64,000 bases of DNA from Clarkia xantiana subsp. parviflora (GCA_036873135.1 JAPTYO010000015.1:15355683-15419682); one strand, 5' to 3'. Shown: positions 34,412 through 47,109, counted from the first letter of the stretch. Notes: a model not told the origin generated them from the sequence alone. A program made the numbers and translations.

Positions 34412-36538
34412 GTGAGGAACCAAGTGGATAGATATTCTGGTTTAATCAGTGACATACTTCTATTTTGTATGGGAGAGCACACACTCCCAAAGGGACCAGA
34501 CGCATTAAACCCGGTGGTACAGCAAAATGATGAGTCGTTGGCGGATTACTACATCCGTTTCAACCAAAATGTCGCGGACATTCAGGGCCACCTCATTGAA
34601 GGAGAGATCGCGCGCGCTTTCTTAGCGAATTTAGGCCGAAGAGGATTTTCCCTAGCGGAAAAGATGTCGAGGTGCCCCGCAGAGACAACTGAAGAATTGG
34701 CGGCAAGAGTCAAAGAGTTCGTGGATCTAGAAAGATTCAGGGACCAGAACAAGGCGAAACTAAGCGCAGCTCATGCTAAAGAAAAGCAGGCGAAACCTCA
34801 GCAAGGTTCGCAACAACCAAGACAATTCCTGCCGCAAAAGAGGCCGTTCCAGCCGGAGTTCCAAAGACCGAAGGAAGTAAACTTGGCAGACTGCGTTCCT
34901 TTGAATGCACCACTCTCCGTGATCCTGAAAAAGATGAAAGAAGACAACATGTGGAGGGAGCCGACAAACTTCCGAAAAGGTCCACTTGGAAAGCAAGAAG
35001 ACAAGTGGTGCGAGAACCATGAGGTCTATGGCCATGAGATGGATAGCTGTGTCAGCCTAAGAATCCGTGTAAATAATTTCATTCTCAAAGGAGAGCTAAA
35101 GAAGTATGTAGATCAAGGTTACAAGCGCCAGAAGAAGAACCATGCTGAGCCATCCAAAAAGATGAACAAAGGAAAGGAGAAGATGGACGTCAATCCGCCT
35201 CCGGCAAAGCGTGGCGTCATCAACGTGATTCACGGAGGACCAGCTGTTGGAGGAAGCATTTCGAATGCTCGTGATGTCTATGCTGCACAATTACAGGTTT
35301 TGCCCAAGTATGGGAAAAGACGCTAGCCGGAGAAGGAAGACGTGATCATCCCGTTCTCAAACGCTGACAAGAAGCACATAGTCTACCCTCACGATGATGC
35401 TCTTGTCATTACGATGGATGTCAATGGATATGATGTACGAAAAATATTGGTGGATGGTGGAAGTGCTGCGGATTTACTACACGTAAAAGTTCTCAAGAAA
35501 TTGGGAAAAACGGACTCCGATCTTTCGCCAAGTACATTCCCGTTAGTCAGTTTTGCCGGAGCTGCAACGTACCCATTGGGTATGATCACACTGCCAGTCA
35601 TCCTGGGAGAAGGATGGAAGGCACATCATATCAATGTCACATTTGTGGTGGTGAACACCCTAGGAGCATACAATGGCATCCTAGGAAGAACGACAATCAA
35701 CCTGCATAACATTGTGCCATCCACTGCCCACCAAAAGATGAAGTTCCTAACTCCTCATGGGATTGGCGAGGTACTGGGCGACCAAACAGTTGCACGGAAG
35801 TGCTATGTCAATGCTCTAAGAAAGATGAATCAGGTGTCCATTGCCGTGATAGAAGTGGGTGTGAAAAGAAAGCTGTTCACTTCAGACGATGATAAAGAGA
35901 AAAGGGAGCTAACACCAAGGGAAGGACTCGATAGGACGCTCTTCCCAACAAAACAGAGCGTCCTAGTCAGACAAGGACAAGAAGAGTCCATCACAGCTTA
36001 CTTCAGGAGGTTTGCTCAGAATGCAGCCGCACTAAGGGCGACCAAGAAAGAAGTCATCACTACATTATATTTGAATATGAACACGCCAACATTTTTGCTG
36101 TTCGGAAGAATATATGGATGGCGTACAACCAAGATGATGGCTTGCCTGAAAGATAAGTTGGAGACTGCAATCTCTTGTGAACGCGAGCTAGGATGGGGTT
36201 CACCTCTCAGCTCGAATCAGGAAGCTCAAACTTCAAGAGAACCAGGAAGCACAGAAGTTGAATACCCTGACATCTTCACCCCCTTGAACACGGAGGTCGA
36301 AGAGATATACATCAAGCTCCTGGAAAACAAGCTTCCGCGTCCACTTGAGCCGATGACTGCCTTCCTAGGAAGAAATGTGGATGATTGGTGCCGATACCAC
36401 CAAACATGGGGGCACCATACTAACAGTTGCTTAACTCTGAGAATGGAAATAGAGGAGTTTATTGCACACGGAGCTTTGGGAAGCTATGTCGCAAAGAACG
36501 ATGCTCGTTTGCTACCAAAACATCTCAGAGGGAGATAG
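34412..36538 (+). pseudogene. G5 Gag-protease-Gag ORF with one in-frame stop
   Basis: A single reading frame of about 709 codons, split only by TAG at 35324-35326. Part 1 (34412 to about 35320): Gag core (NDESLADYYIRFNQNVADI), basic linker, C-H-H-C segment WCENHEVYGHEMDSC, then VINVIHGGPAVGG. Part 2 (35342 to about 35925): protease, PHDDALVITMDVNGYDV then ILVDGGSAADLL (D-G-G, not D-S/T-G) and ILGRTTINLHN. Part 3 (about 35945-36538), where RT would be expected, is a second Gag-like region: RQGQEESITAYFRRFAQNAA, FTPLNTEVEEIYIKLL, then WCRYHQTWGHHTNSC followed by LRMEIEEFIAHGALGSYV. The two Gag parts are alike in motif order but strongly diverged. No RT follows, so the element is non-autonomous. 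The 5' end is truncated at the G4 junction, so the true start is missing. Confidence 0.8.
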
Positions 36539-38047
36539 ACTTTCCATTTTTTTTTTTATCTATCTTTACATCTTTGCCAACATGTTTGTACTTAGAAATA
36601 TCTCGGAAAGTGCGATCGGTAGATGCCTTCCTGTAAAACGATTGTACCCATAATCAAATTCTAATGAAGATTAATCTACTTTCGTAGGTACATCTCTATA
36701 ATACGCATTCTACTTTGGATTAACACCAAGTAACAAACAACGAGCAAATTAGTCATATCAACAACTCAAGTCATTATCATACGCAACTTATATTATGCGG
36801 CATCAAGAAGATTATTATCAACAATACAAGCTAAACACTATGTAACGAGGAACTTACGACATACAACGCCAACATATCTATTATCTACACCAACAAGGAG
36901 TTTATCTCTCCATCTATAACGGTGTCTATTTCAAGAAGATGTCGGCAACAGAAAGCCATCGTGCCATGTGCACAGTCAACTTATATGTCACAATGACAAT
37001 TTGCGGATTATCTACAAGAGGGACTTATATAAATTCTCTACTCAAAATGTCGACTACTCCAAAGGTGTCAACAACAAGTAATATCTTGGATAAACACCAG
37101 GATTTATTATCAAAAGTGACATGCTGCGACATCCTCTTTGCAAGGGCAAACCTCATGTTCACATCTATCAAAGTAGCATGCTACGACATCCTCTTTGTAA
37201 GGGCAAACCCCATGCTTACTTCTAAAAAATGGCATGCTGTGAAAACCTCTTAGAGGCAAATCCTCATGTTCATAGACATTCCCTACATACAAACCAGGAT
37301 GCGGCATTTAGGTGGGACTGATCACCCCACCTACAAAGTATGTATATCCCTCTTAAGGGTTCATACGCCATGAAGATACATTCCTTGATAGGATAGCTTC
37401 ATGTATACTCAAACTATGCATATCCTCTTAAGGATGCATACACAATGAAGACCTATACCTTAAGTGGGCAGGCTTCACTAAAAAAGGCTAGCAGGAGCGC
37501 ACCCATTTTGAAAAACTCATTAAACTTACAAGTAGAGTCTTGTACAATGTCGCCTTAGAGTGGAACTAAGAGAAGGTATAAACTTAAATCTTGCTTCGTC
37601 AAGATGACACTACTACATGTTAAGTGCCTGTGCCAAGTGCCAAGTGCCTGTGCCGAGTACATTACTATCTACAATGCTACAAGTACCAAGTGTACATATC
37701 ATGCGATGCCTTGGAAATTTTTTCAAGAGGGGCGCTAATAACACCCTGCAATGCGCAAGTCGCAATATCAGATGTTTATCCATTATAACATCGAGATCAA
37801 TCTCATCATGCAAGTCCAATACATACGGACAACAAAGATAACTCAAGGTATGAAATATTACTAACAAGTTATCATGTGTTTATTATTATTGAAAACAGGT
37901 CAAAGTGACAAAATATCATGCAAGCAAATGCATAAATGAAGGTTGGGACAAAAGCCTCAACATAACATCAACCCATTCACAAAAGGGTTCAACACGCTGA
38001 AAGCAAGCGAATGATACTATTCAAAAGATAACATCATCTCCAAAAGA
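36539..38047 (+). other. G5 spacer between sense ORF and antisense gene
   Basis: No gene is supported. Near 37110-37260 there are about three copies of a 66-bp phrase (gacatcctctttg(c/t)aagggcaaac), and at 37617-37655 short gtgcctgtgcc / aagtgcc repeats. Confidence 0.6.
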
Positions 38048-40416
38048 CTAAGATAACATCTTCATGAAGTCAACATCAAGCGCAATATCGTCATTGCCAT
38101 ATCCAAAGATCACGGAAAGAGAAGCCGCTTCAGCTTCTTTACGCTGTAAATCCGCAACGTGGTTAACAGCGAAAGAAGAATAAGGACCTAGCTTGTCAAA
38201 CGGAAAGCCGGGGGCAAGTACGCGAACTCTGCCAATATAATCTTTGGCAAACTCGTCAATCATAGATGAAGACTTCGCCTTGGCGGCAGTAAGGACGGCG
38301 ACAGTATGCGCAACTGTGCTGGGATACTCGGCAAGTCCCTTCTCAATCCCCGACTTGTGTGCTTCCTCGCGTATAGAAGCAAGCGCGACATCATGAGCGC
38401 TACTACTCTCCCGATTTGCTGCTTGATAGCAGCAATCTCAGCCTCAAGTTGCTCAACATGGGCGCGACGAGCAGCAATGCGGGTATCAAAATCAGCAACT
38501 TTGGAGTTCAAGTTTTGCACCTCCTCCTCGGACTGTGCAAGCTCACATATAACTGCTTTGCTCTTCTAGATAGCAGCCCTCTTCTCGCGTACAAGCTCCA
38601 ATACAAAGGATGACATGTTCATCATCCTGGAAATAGCCTAAGAACAACAAACAAAACAACAAGGCAATCAACGCAAGGCATATGATTGCAGCATGCGAAC
38701 ACAGCAGTTATAGTAAAGCTTACCGGGGCAAATTCAGCCAAGCTACTCTCAGCATATGCTTGAGCTTCCTCGTCTGTGGATGGCTTAACGTCATGATCGC
38801 CAGGAGGAACGAACCTTTAAATCACTCGCACCCCGACTGCTGGTGTGCAGAGCTTGGAATCCTTCGTAAAGTGAAGACTATCAGTAGAGAAAGGTGACCA
38901 ATCATCTCCAGATACATCCATCCCGTCGGATAGAGTCAAATCATCACACTTGATGCCGGGAAGTGCTGGAATAAGGTCAACATAAAACAAAGAAGGTATT
39001 AGCGAGAAATCCTAAGTAAAACAAACGTGTCGAAGAAAACAACACGTACCTCGACGAGAGGAACGCTCCTCCTCAGGCCGGTCCCTCGATCGGGAGGCAG
39101 AAGGCGCCACTGTGGGACTCTCGGCTCTCTTCCCTTTGTTGCAAGGAGTGGGAACAGTCGCACTCGGTTTAGAGCGCTTGGGATCACTCGAGGGACGCGC
39201 CCCTGAGGCGGACCTCTTAGGAAGTGCGCTAGTGACAGGAGCGGAAACAGCGCGTTCAGTCACAAGTACAGAGTGACCTGAAAATGAAGGCAACATGAAG
39301 ACAACAAAAACTTGGAAAATTAACAAGTCCAAAGACGATGCAAGAAAGTGTTTTACTTTTAATCCCCTTATCACGACCATGTCCGGAAGCTCCAGGAATA
39401 GCGGGGGCAGCAGTACGAGCATGCCGTCCAACATGCGGGTTACTGCGAACGCAAGGACGAGCTTTTTCTATCAGTTCGACCTACATTGCAACATGATACA
39501 GGTTATAAAGATTGTCAACATACCAAACCGTCAAAAGAAAGTATGAAAATCCTGCGTCGATCAACTCTTGCTCTGAAGCACGTAGTAGACAACGGAAACT
39601 ATGCTCTTGTTGACATCGATAAATAGCCTTCACAGTCTCCTTGTCATCCGAAGAAAGCTCGGAGAAGATAGGAGCAGGATCAGCTCTTTCAACTTTCTCA
39701 ACCTCTCAATTGGTGCCAACATCGCACGCGAAGAAATAATGATGTCGCCAATGAGGGCCCGAGCGATCAGCCGGTGCAGCTAGTCGCTGTCTGTAATCCC
39801 ACTCAGCGTCCCCAAGACCAAGCCGCTTGAAACATTTATCTTGCAAGTTAGGCCAACGCATCTTCATACCACATAACCCCGTCATGTCCGGACACAATAA
39901 CTGATAAAAGCAGCGGAAAAGGATAGTGGAATAATGCCAGGACTGCTTGTGAAATAATACTAGAAAGCAAATCCATACTCGGAAGTCGGCAGGAGAAAGA
40001 TCCAATGGCGAGATTTGATAATAACGACAGAGATCTATCAAATCAGGACAGTAAGGAAAGCGTAAGCCTTCCCTAATCTGCGAGGTATAAACCACTGTCA
40101 AGTCACTGGGAGGTATGGTAACTTGTCCCTTTTCGACGCCAGGTAGCACGTCATAAGGAAGTATGCCTTCTAGACCTGGAATAAGTCCACAACAAGCTAC
40201 ATACGTGTTGAACATGTCTTCGTCAATTTGATTAGAGAAGTAATTCACATTTTTCGTTGTGTCTTTTGTAATGCGGGGGAAGGCAGGATGTCTAGCAACG
40301 ACACCAGCCTCTAAACCTGATGTGATATCTAATGGCTCAACTATGTCGACATTCGGTTCATCATCGGTATCCGAACATAGTGACACTCGCGGAATGGGGA
40401 TATAAGACTTACTCAT
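38048..40416 (-). pseudogene. G5 antisense gene (aORF), five exons, Transposase_28-like N-terminus
   Basis: I start at 40416 (MSKSYIPIPR). Proposed exons: 40416-39529, 39480-39357, 39277-39050, 38965-38724, 38637-38048. Introns 2-4 are GT-AG (donors gtaaaa, gtacgt, gtaagc) and phases agree: exon 1 is 888 nt and exons 2-4 total 594 nt. Intron 1 (48 bp) is the weakest. Exon 1 holds LRFPYCPDLIDLCRYYQIS, LSPADFRVWICFLVLF and HYFFACDV, the pattern of the 'putative gypsy type transposon' domain (PF04195). A Ser/Pro/Lys-rich linker follows, then a coiled coil (RRAHVEQLEAEIAAIKQQ) and a C-terminal tail ending at 38048. Stops at 39706-39708, 38817-38819 and 38566-38568 and a frameshift near 38400 show decay. 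Family known, function unknown. Confidence 0.75.
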
Positions 40417-40559
40417 GATAACAGCTGCAAGAAGACTAACTCCGAAAAGAAAACAACGAGATGTGATATCCTGAAAGATACAACCTTCAATCCAATCAGT
40501 GCACAAGCTTGCATCTAACACTTATGCAAACATCTATGAAATGAACGCTCCATGTGAGA

Positions 40560-42391
40560 AAACTACGTACGCAACGACTTAATAGTCTTGGTGCAACAAG
40601 TATCAATCATCATGCAAGGGGGGCAAACCTCTCAACTCATTATCTTACATGTCGACATCAAGCTCATGCTCGCAATGTACGTAACCACAAGGGTGAAATA
40701 TTTTCTAAGTGTTTTGCTCAGGATGACAGTCAACATATTACAAGTTATCAGCGTACTATCAAATATCTACGTACGACAAAGTGTCGACATACAACGAGCG
40801 GCATGGAATCAACTATCTAGGAGCATTCTCTGAATATATTAGGGTGACGACGGATTACGTACATCAAGTGCCAAACTCCAATTACTATGAAATACTTTCT
40901 AAGTATTTCTATGCCGGCGATCGATAAGGATTATATGACGACATCAATGGTAACAAGCACTAGATATTATTAAAATATTTTTTAAGTGTTTTAGCATGTT
41001 TGCAGACAATTACCGAAAGTCTATACATGATGTACAACATAAATGGCCTAAGCCATCATTACCAACATACAACCATTGACGGCCATGTACGTACAACTAC
41101 CGATCATCAATATCGAGCATACTAAAACAACGGCTAAGGCATGGAACAACATGTCGGCAATGAACACTATGTATAAGGGAAGTATAACAATTCATTTGCA
41201 CTCTTCTAAAATTTTCAGCACTTAGAAAAATTTTGGCCGATTTGAGGCTAAGTATTCTAATGCATTTTATCAAACACCTTGTATGCATGTTAAGGTAAGC
41301 TAGGTACATGGTGATTTCAAGACTAAATCAAGGCCATACGAACTCACGAAAGGTCCAGCCATGTAAGAAATTGGACTCACCGACACGAAGTAAGTTCGAA
41401 TTGCTACTCGCCGTCACCCGAAAACACACGCGCCGCCCCGATGATCCACGCGCCGCCGCTGCAACCTCACGCGTCGTCCCTCCTTCCTCACGCGCCGTCG
41501 TAGTCTCCTCCTTGCCCGGATTAGATCTTGATCGATGTCAAATATGGTGTGACCACTCCAAATTCACACCTCCATGAGTTCCCTCTTCAACAGGCAAGGA
41601 GAGCTTCTTGGAAAATTATCAAGGGAAGGATGTAAGCTAATGACTACTCTCTCTCCTAACTCTCATTAATAGTGTCTACACCATGTGCTAGGGACTAAAC
41701 TAATATTTTTTTTTTCTTAAGTCCCTAGTATCATGTGTGAGCATGTTTATATCTCTCATATGCGTGCATTACATACATGCTCCTTAATGTTGTATGACGC
41801 GCTACGTACGATCATTATCGCATGTTGCGTACGTACAGACTAGTATGCATGTTATCATTTTTATGTGTGCATACTTTTAACTTTTGATTGCTACATGATT
41901 ATTTTTATGATCTAAGTATGAATTGCATGTTTGCATCATATTACATGCTTGCATCATTTTATATGTTTACATCATGCTTCATGCTGACAAGCATGCTCTC
42001 CAATTTTATATTGCTCTAAGTACTTTTGCTTATTGCACAATTACGTCATCCATGTGCTATGTTGTCATCTCTATGTTAACATCATGCTACACGTTCACGT
42101 CACGTACCTAGCTGATACCGCGTTGCATGATTACTTATTATCACAAGTATTTCGCTTATCGCATGTTATTATGAATAAGTCGTTAACTGCACATTGTTAT
42201 ATATATATATACTGTCTATTACGCTAACCCTGTGAATAGATTGTGTACATACATCGGAAAAGTAGAAATGGACGAATCTGTGCTCCGCGCACTCGATTAA
42301 CAAACAGGCCACCCCTGAGGTCAGTGCCGAACTTAAATTGGATGAATATCCTATCTTAAATAGAGTCAAGCATGGGTTTTGAACCGCAACT
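40560..42391 (+). other. G5 spacer between antisense gene and 3' LTR
   Basis: Non-coding, many gtacgta/catgc phrases. A GC-rich cgcgccgcc patch lies at 41418-41500. It should contain the promoter of the antisense gene, but I cannot point to it. Confidence 0.5.
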
Positions 42392-42406
42392 TGTTTTGGG
42401 GGCAAG
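42392..42406 (+). other. G5 polypurine tract
   Basis: gttttgggggcaag directly before the LTR start TGTTGGATCTC, fixing + orientation and 3' LTR identity. Confidence 0.7.
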
Positions 42407-43065
42407 TGTTGGATCTCTGTCCAATTCAGGTTCGTATTTACGCTTCGGACCTCGCAAACACGCTAAAATCACAAAACGTACCTTACCGCAGTCACCCTGG
42501 GTCAAAACGGTTCGAATGCGCGTCGCACCCGAACCGGGGACCTCCGGATTGCTCCATCAATCCGGACTGGTCCTGATTGTCCGGCAACCCGGACCGTCTC
42601 GAATATCGACACGGTCCGGGTTACCCACTTGTATTGCGCGTATACACCTATTTTTTCTATGTACGTGAAGTTAGCGCGCATATAGCCAATCTCGATGTCG
42701 GTAAGTGTTTTCCTGTATACTGACATCAAACCGGGCAAAGTTCTTAGGTTTCCTATAAATAGGGGCCTAGATCTCCCATTTCAACAAGTTAACTCGAAAC
42801 TCTGGAGAATTGGCTATTTGTGCTCTGACCTCTCTCTAGAACTTTCTCTCTCTAAAAATACCGACTTTAGCATCGGAGAGGGCACAACCAGCACCACCCC
42901 CCCTCTCCAAGCTGGTTATCGCCCGCTCTGCAGGACCCAATGTTTAGAAGATTGAGACAGAGATCGAGGATAGTTCGGATTTCGAGATAGAAGCCAAAAG
43001 TTAGTTCGTGGATCGAGGTCTCCAAAAAGCAGTTCGAGATATCCTAAGTGGAAACGATCTCAACA
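42407..43065 (+). repeat. 3' LTR of G5 (G1/G5 family)
   Basis: 659 bp, TGTTGGATC ... ctcaaca. TATAAATA at 42754-42761 corresponds to the TATA box of the 4188-4801 LTR. The right flank is copia Y leader sequence. Confidence 0.8.
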
Positions 43066-43776
43066 ATGCATAATTGGCGACTGGAATTTTCAGTTTTAAA
43101 AATATTTGAAAATATTAGGGGCTGTTTTTCAATTCATGCTTACAATCAATTATGCGACATTTCTAGACATGGTTTCTAGGCACTTTCAATCAGCATAGCA
43201 TGTCTATCCTATTGCGCAACACATATATTTAAATCTCAGAGCTCAGTGCTCGCAATTAATATCCAGCTAGCTTGACTGAGTCAAGACGACAGTTCTAATA
43301 TATATGTAGCAGAAAGTAAACAATTGCAAATTAGCCCACTAATTTAATCCAGTCCCAAAAACATTCATATCCGAGATCCATCCCCATAATCGAAACTAGG
43401 TATTAGGGTTTTGATTGAAACCATGTATTAAAACACAAACCCTAAGAGCACTGTTTAGGTTAATTTTAAAGTTCGAAAAAAATTTGGATTTAAAAATTTG
43501 ACATCCTATTTTATTGAACATTTTTAAGATTTCTGAGAAATTTAAAAAATTCTGGTCCGGTCCAATTTAAAATCCGGTTCAAGTCGGTCCGATTTTAAAA
43601 ATCCGGTTTGGTCGGAAATGGTTCAATAAAATAGGATTGTGGTTCGGTTTATCACTCAAAACCGGTTAGGTTAGGTTCAATTTAGTTTCTACGGTCCGAC
43701 CCGACTAGGTCGACCCGATTAAGAAAACCCGGATTGGATTTATCCGTTCCGGTTTAGCAATTGGACCGGCCCATAA
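43066..43776 (-). mobile_element. Copia Y, distal leader fragment
   Basis: Inverted copy of the leader of copia X (compare 45214-45942): cataattggcgactggaatt, aggggctgtttttcaattca, catagcatgtctatcctatt and ccagctagcttgactgagtc are all shared in reverse complement. It is the continuation of Y (52103-53645) on the other side of X, cut at 43066 by the G5 LTR. Y coding region is absent. Confidence 0.8.
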
Positions 43777-44335
43777 TGTTAGCATATGGTGACGTGACGC
43801 CGTAATAGGAGCCCGTTAATTAAGGGAATTACCTAAGTTTATTAGGTAATATTAAATTTGGGCTAATTGGGCCAAATCCAATTAGTAATTGACAAGGGAG
43901 GCCCAAAATGGACCTCCCCCCTTTTTACATGGTTCGGCCGAAACCCTAGTACCACATAGGGTGGAGTTGCCAAGGCAACTCCACCCAATACTATATATAG
44001 GGGTGACTCCTAAGGGTTTAAACACACAATTAAAAACAAGGATCTCCATTGAGAAAACTTGTCACCCTAGTCTAAATTTCGGCACCATCAACATCAAGTC
44101 CGTGGTTCCATTTCCGTTGAAGAATCGATCAGAGGTCTTGTTGTGGAGCTACATCGCGTGGGACTTCTTCTGACGAAGAAGTTGCACGTGGTTCCGACTG
44201 GAGGATCAGAACTCCATCCACATCGTTCTTGGGCAGGAAAGCTAAAATGTATGTGTACTTATTCCGCTACGTAGATTAGATATCTTGCTAGTACACGTTT
44301 AGCATTCCGTAGTATTACGTCCCCGTAATCCAACA
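43777..44335 (+). repeat. Copia X 5' LTR
   Basis: 559 bp. The core ccaatactatatataggggtg near 43984-44003 provides a TATA-type promoter and is repeated in the 3' copy. Confidence 0.9.
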
Positions 44336-44336
44336 G

Positions 44337-44348
44337 TGGTATCAGAGC
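44337..44348 (+). other. Copia X primer-binding site
   Basis: TGGTATCAGAGC one base after the LTR: the initiator-Met tRNA primer site of plant copia elements. Confidence 0.88.
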
Positions 44349-45015
44349 CTGATTTAGGAGTTCTTAAAATTTTGATAAACTATTGTTCTTGAATTTATGA
44401 AAAATCCGAAATTTTGAGGTTGATGAACATCAATATGTGTTCCGAAATTTTCAACATGAAATCATGTATTTGATATTTAAAAACTTAATTTTATTGAAAA
44501 TTATGTGTTTTTGAGGATCAAAACCGAAAATCTTGTTATGAATTTGAGTTTGATGTTCATAATCTTCAAGAACACCATGAGTTTTATCAAGAACACAAGT
44601 TGGATTTTTTTATCAAGGTAGTATTTGATCTTAAAATTTGACAACTTTTCCAACTCTTTGTGTTTGTGCCGAAAACCCTAGGGGTATTTTAGGTAAAAAA
44701 AATTAATTTTCTTGGTCACCAAGTAATTAAAATTTCGGCACAAATATTTTAATATATATGTTGCCATTTTTAAATTTTATTAATAGGTAACTATATATTT
44801 GTAAATTGGAAAATATGTATAGGTTTATAATATAATATTGTAAAAGATATTAACTATCAATATATATAGCTAAAAGATAGGGATAAAAATATATATTGAT
44901 AGAATTTAATTACTTAAAAAGATTAAGAAGATATATTGTCTATATATTTTATCCCTAAATATATTTTTGACAATATTTATATATATATAGTGATTTGGCC
45001 GAATTTTATATTTAA

Positions 45016-45075
<60 letters not shown>

Positions 45076-46518
45076 TTAAGCCGAATTACATGTATATATT
45101 AGCAATATTGGAAATTATTTTAAATAATTAATATTTCTTGGTGGCTAAGTTAATTTTTTAGTGGACTTTAAAACCCTACTTAGCCCACAAGACATATTTC
45201 GGCCGAACCCTAGGGTTTATGGGCCGGTCCAATTGCTAAACCGGAATGAATAAAACCAATCCGAGTTTTCTTAATCGGGTCGACCTAGTCGGGTCGGGTC
45301 GGACCGTAGTAACTAAATTAAACCTAACCTAACCGGTTTTGAGTGATAAACCGAACCAATATCTTATTTTATTGAACCGTTTCGGACCAAATCGGAATTT
45401 TTAAAATCATACCGAATTGAACCGGATTTTAAAATTTGGACCGAACCATTTTAAAATTTTCGGAAAATTTTAAATTGTTCAATAAAATATGATGTCAAAT
45501 TTTAAATCCAAATTTTTTTCGAACTTTAAAATTAACCTAAACAGTGCTCTTAGGGTTTGTGTTTTAATACATGGTTTCAATCAAAACCCTAATGCCTGGT
45601 TTCGATTATGGGGATGGATCTCGGACTTGCATGTTTTTGGGACTAGACTAAATTAGTGGGCTGATTTGCAATTGTTTACTTTCTGCATCATATATTTTGA
45701 TATAATTAGAACTGTCGTTTTGACTTAGTCAAGCTAGCTGGATATTATATTGCGAGCATTGAGCTCTGGGATTTAAATATATGGTTTGCACAGTAGGATA
45801 GACATGCTATGCTAATTGAAAGTGCCTAGAATCCATGTCTAAAAATTCGCATGATTGATTGTAAGCATGAATTGCAAAACAGCCCCTAATATTTTCAAAA
45901 CGTTTTATAAAACTTAAAATTCCAGTCGCCAATTATGCATGATGTGTGCGGATGTTGCATGTTTTGACGCGTATGCTAGGATGTTCATGATAGAACGCAT
46001 GTGATAATTTCCTTTACGTAGAATTATATATGCTAGGAACATTAGACGCATGACGCGTAAGCATGTTGTGTTCGATATTTATGGCATGGTATGATGATTT
46101 GCTAGATGTAGTATAATTATAAATATGCATGCATAAATTATCGGATAATTTTACAAAATCATAAGGGCCTTGGGAAAGCCAAGATCGGGTATGCTTGTTT
46201 GAAAATTCCCGTTCCGGTAATTTGCAATAGAATAACCGTTTTCAAAATACTGATCTATTAGATTGAAAACGACAATAGTGTGAATTCTTTCATGACACCC
46301 CCTTCCCCGGTTTACTGAAGGTTGGTTTGGTTTAATGACTGAAGGATCACTATTCGTCGTATTCCATCTTAATAGATAATCTGATGTATGCAATTCTGTC
46401 AAAATGTTGTTGTCTTCCTAACTTACATAAAATCTATGTGTTAGTTTTGATGGCTGGGTCATTACTCTTTTATAAACCATGCAATTTGGATGGTATGGAT
46501 TACGAGACATGAAGTGAG
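44349..46518 (+). other. Copia X long leader
   Basis: Non-coding 2.1 kb. Contains (GT)n at about 45024-45074. From 44336 to 45213 it is matched in reverse by 52103-53069, and 45214-45942 is matched in reverse by 43066-43776; these are the two pieces of copia Y. Rich in cggtccgac/gtcggacc-type phrases near 45250-45310. Confidence 0.75.
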
Positions 46519-47109
46519 ATGGTGAGAGAACGTCTTATAGCATGTGACACACATATGTGCATCATGCCAATAAGAAACGAGATGTTGCTACAGACGGACA
46601 GCAACCTAATTCCCAGAATTGGGAATATAGGTTTGGGAGATAAGAAAGCATGCGAGGTGATATTGGCAGCCTTGGATAAAGAGGTTGCAGAGGACTTCAC
46701 ACTCAATTATTCAGCTGCTCAGCTTTGGGCTGCCCTTAAACTCCGCTTCGGAAGTGGAAAGGCAGCCGAAGCAAGACAGGTAATAATTGAGTATGATGAC
46801 TTACTTTCAAACGACACCAGCGCAAAATCTGGGTCTAACCAAAGGATTGAAAGGTCCAATTGGAGAAAGATAATCAATATCGCACAGAGATATCCTATGT
46901 CATGGTTTGCTGATGAATTTGGACTAGGATACTTAATAACGGCTATTAAGTACTCTATGTACTTATTCACGGAAAGCAATCAAAAGAGACTGACATGTTC
47001 CCCGGTACACTATCGCAAGAGAATAAAGGATATAGCAGAGGAAACAGGGTCTACTTGGTCCTCAAACGAGATCCGTAGTATGAAAAATGCTACTGATTTT
47101 GTACCTTAA
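46519..47109 (+). pseudogene. Copia X gag remnant
   Basis: A 196-codon frame whose middle (KKACEVILAALDKEV, YSAAQLWAALKLRFGSGKAA) matches copia Gag N-terminal regions. The flanking residues look scrambled by frameshifts and no zinc knuckle is reached. Between 47110 and 49080 the frames are broken and I recognise no protease or integrase with confidence. Confidence 0.6.

Larger units (their letters stand above)
34410..43065 (+). mobile_element. G5: 3' part of a gypsy element, Gag-PR-Gag plus antisense gene
   Basis: Carries the sense ORF 34412-36538, about 1.5 kb of spacer, an antisense spliced gene (40416-38048), 1.9 kb more spacer, polypurine tract and 3' LTR (42407-43065). An antisense ORF between pol and 3' LTR is a known trait of Tat-lineage elements. 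It has the same LTR family as G1, but the flanks differ (gtatt at 4183-4187, atgca at 43066-43070), so G1 and G5 are not simply two ends of one insertion. Confidence 0.7.

Noticed and set aside
39706..40521. Possible host gene on the minus strand
   Set aside because: Sequence fits the transposon-borne PF04195-like antisense ORF and sits between Gag and the 3' LTR of G5.
4188..43065. One intact G1 element bounded by the two similar LTRs
   Set aside because: LTRs are too diverged, flanks do not match, and Gag appears twice in an impossible order.
44337..44348. tRNA-Met-like sequence
   Set aside because: Only the 12-nt primer site is present, not a tRNA gene; the same applies at 54115 and 62983.
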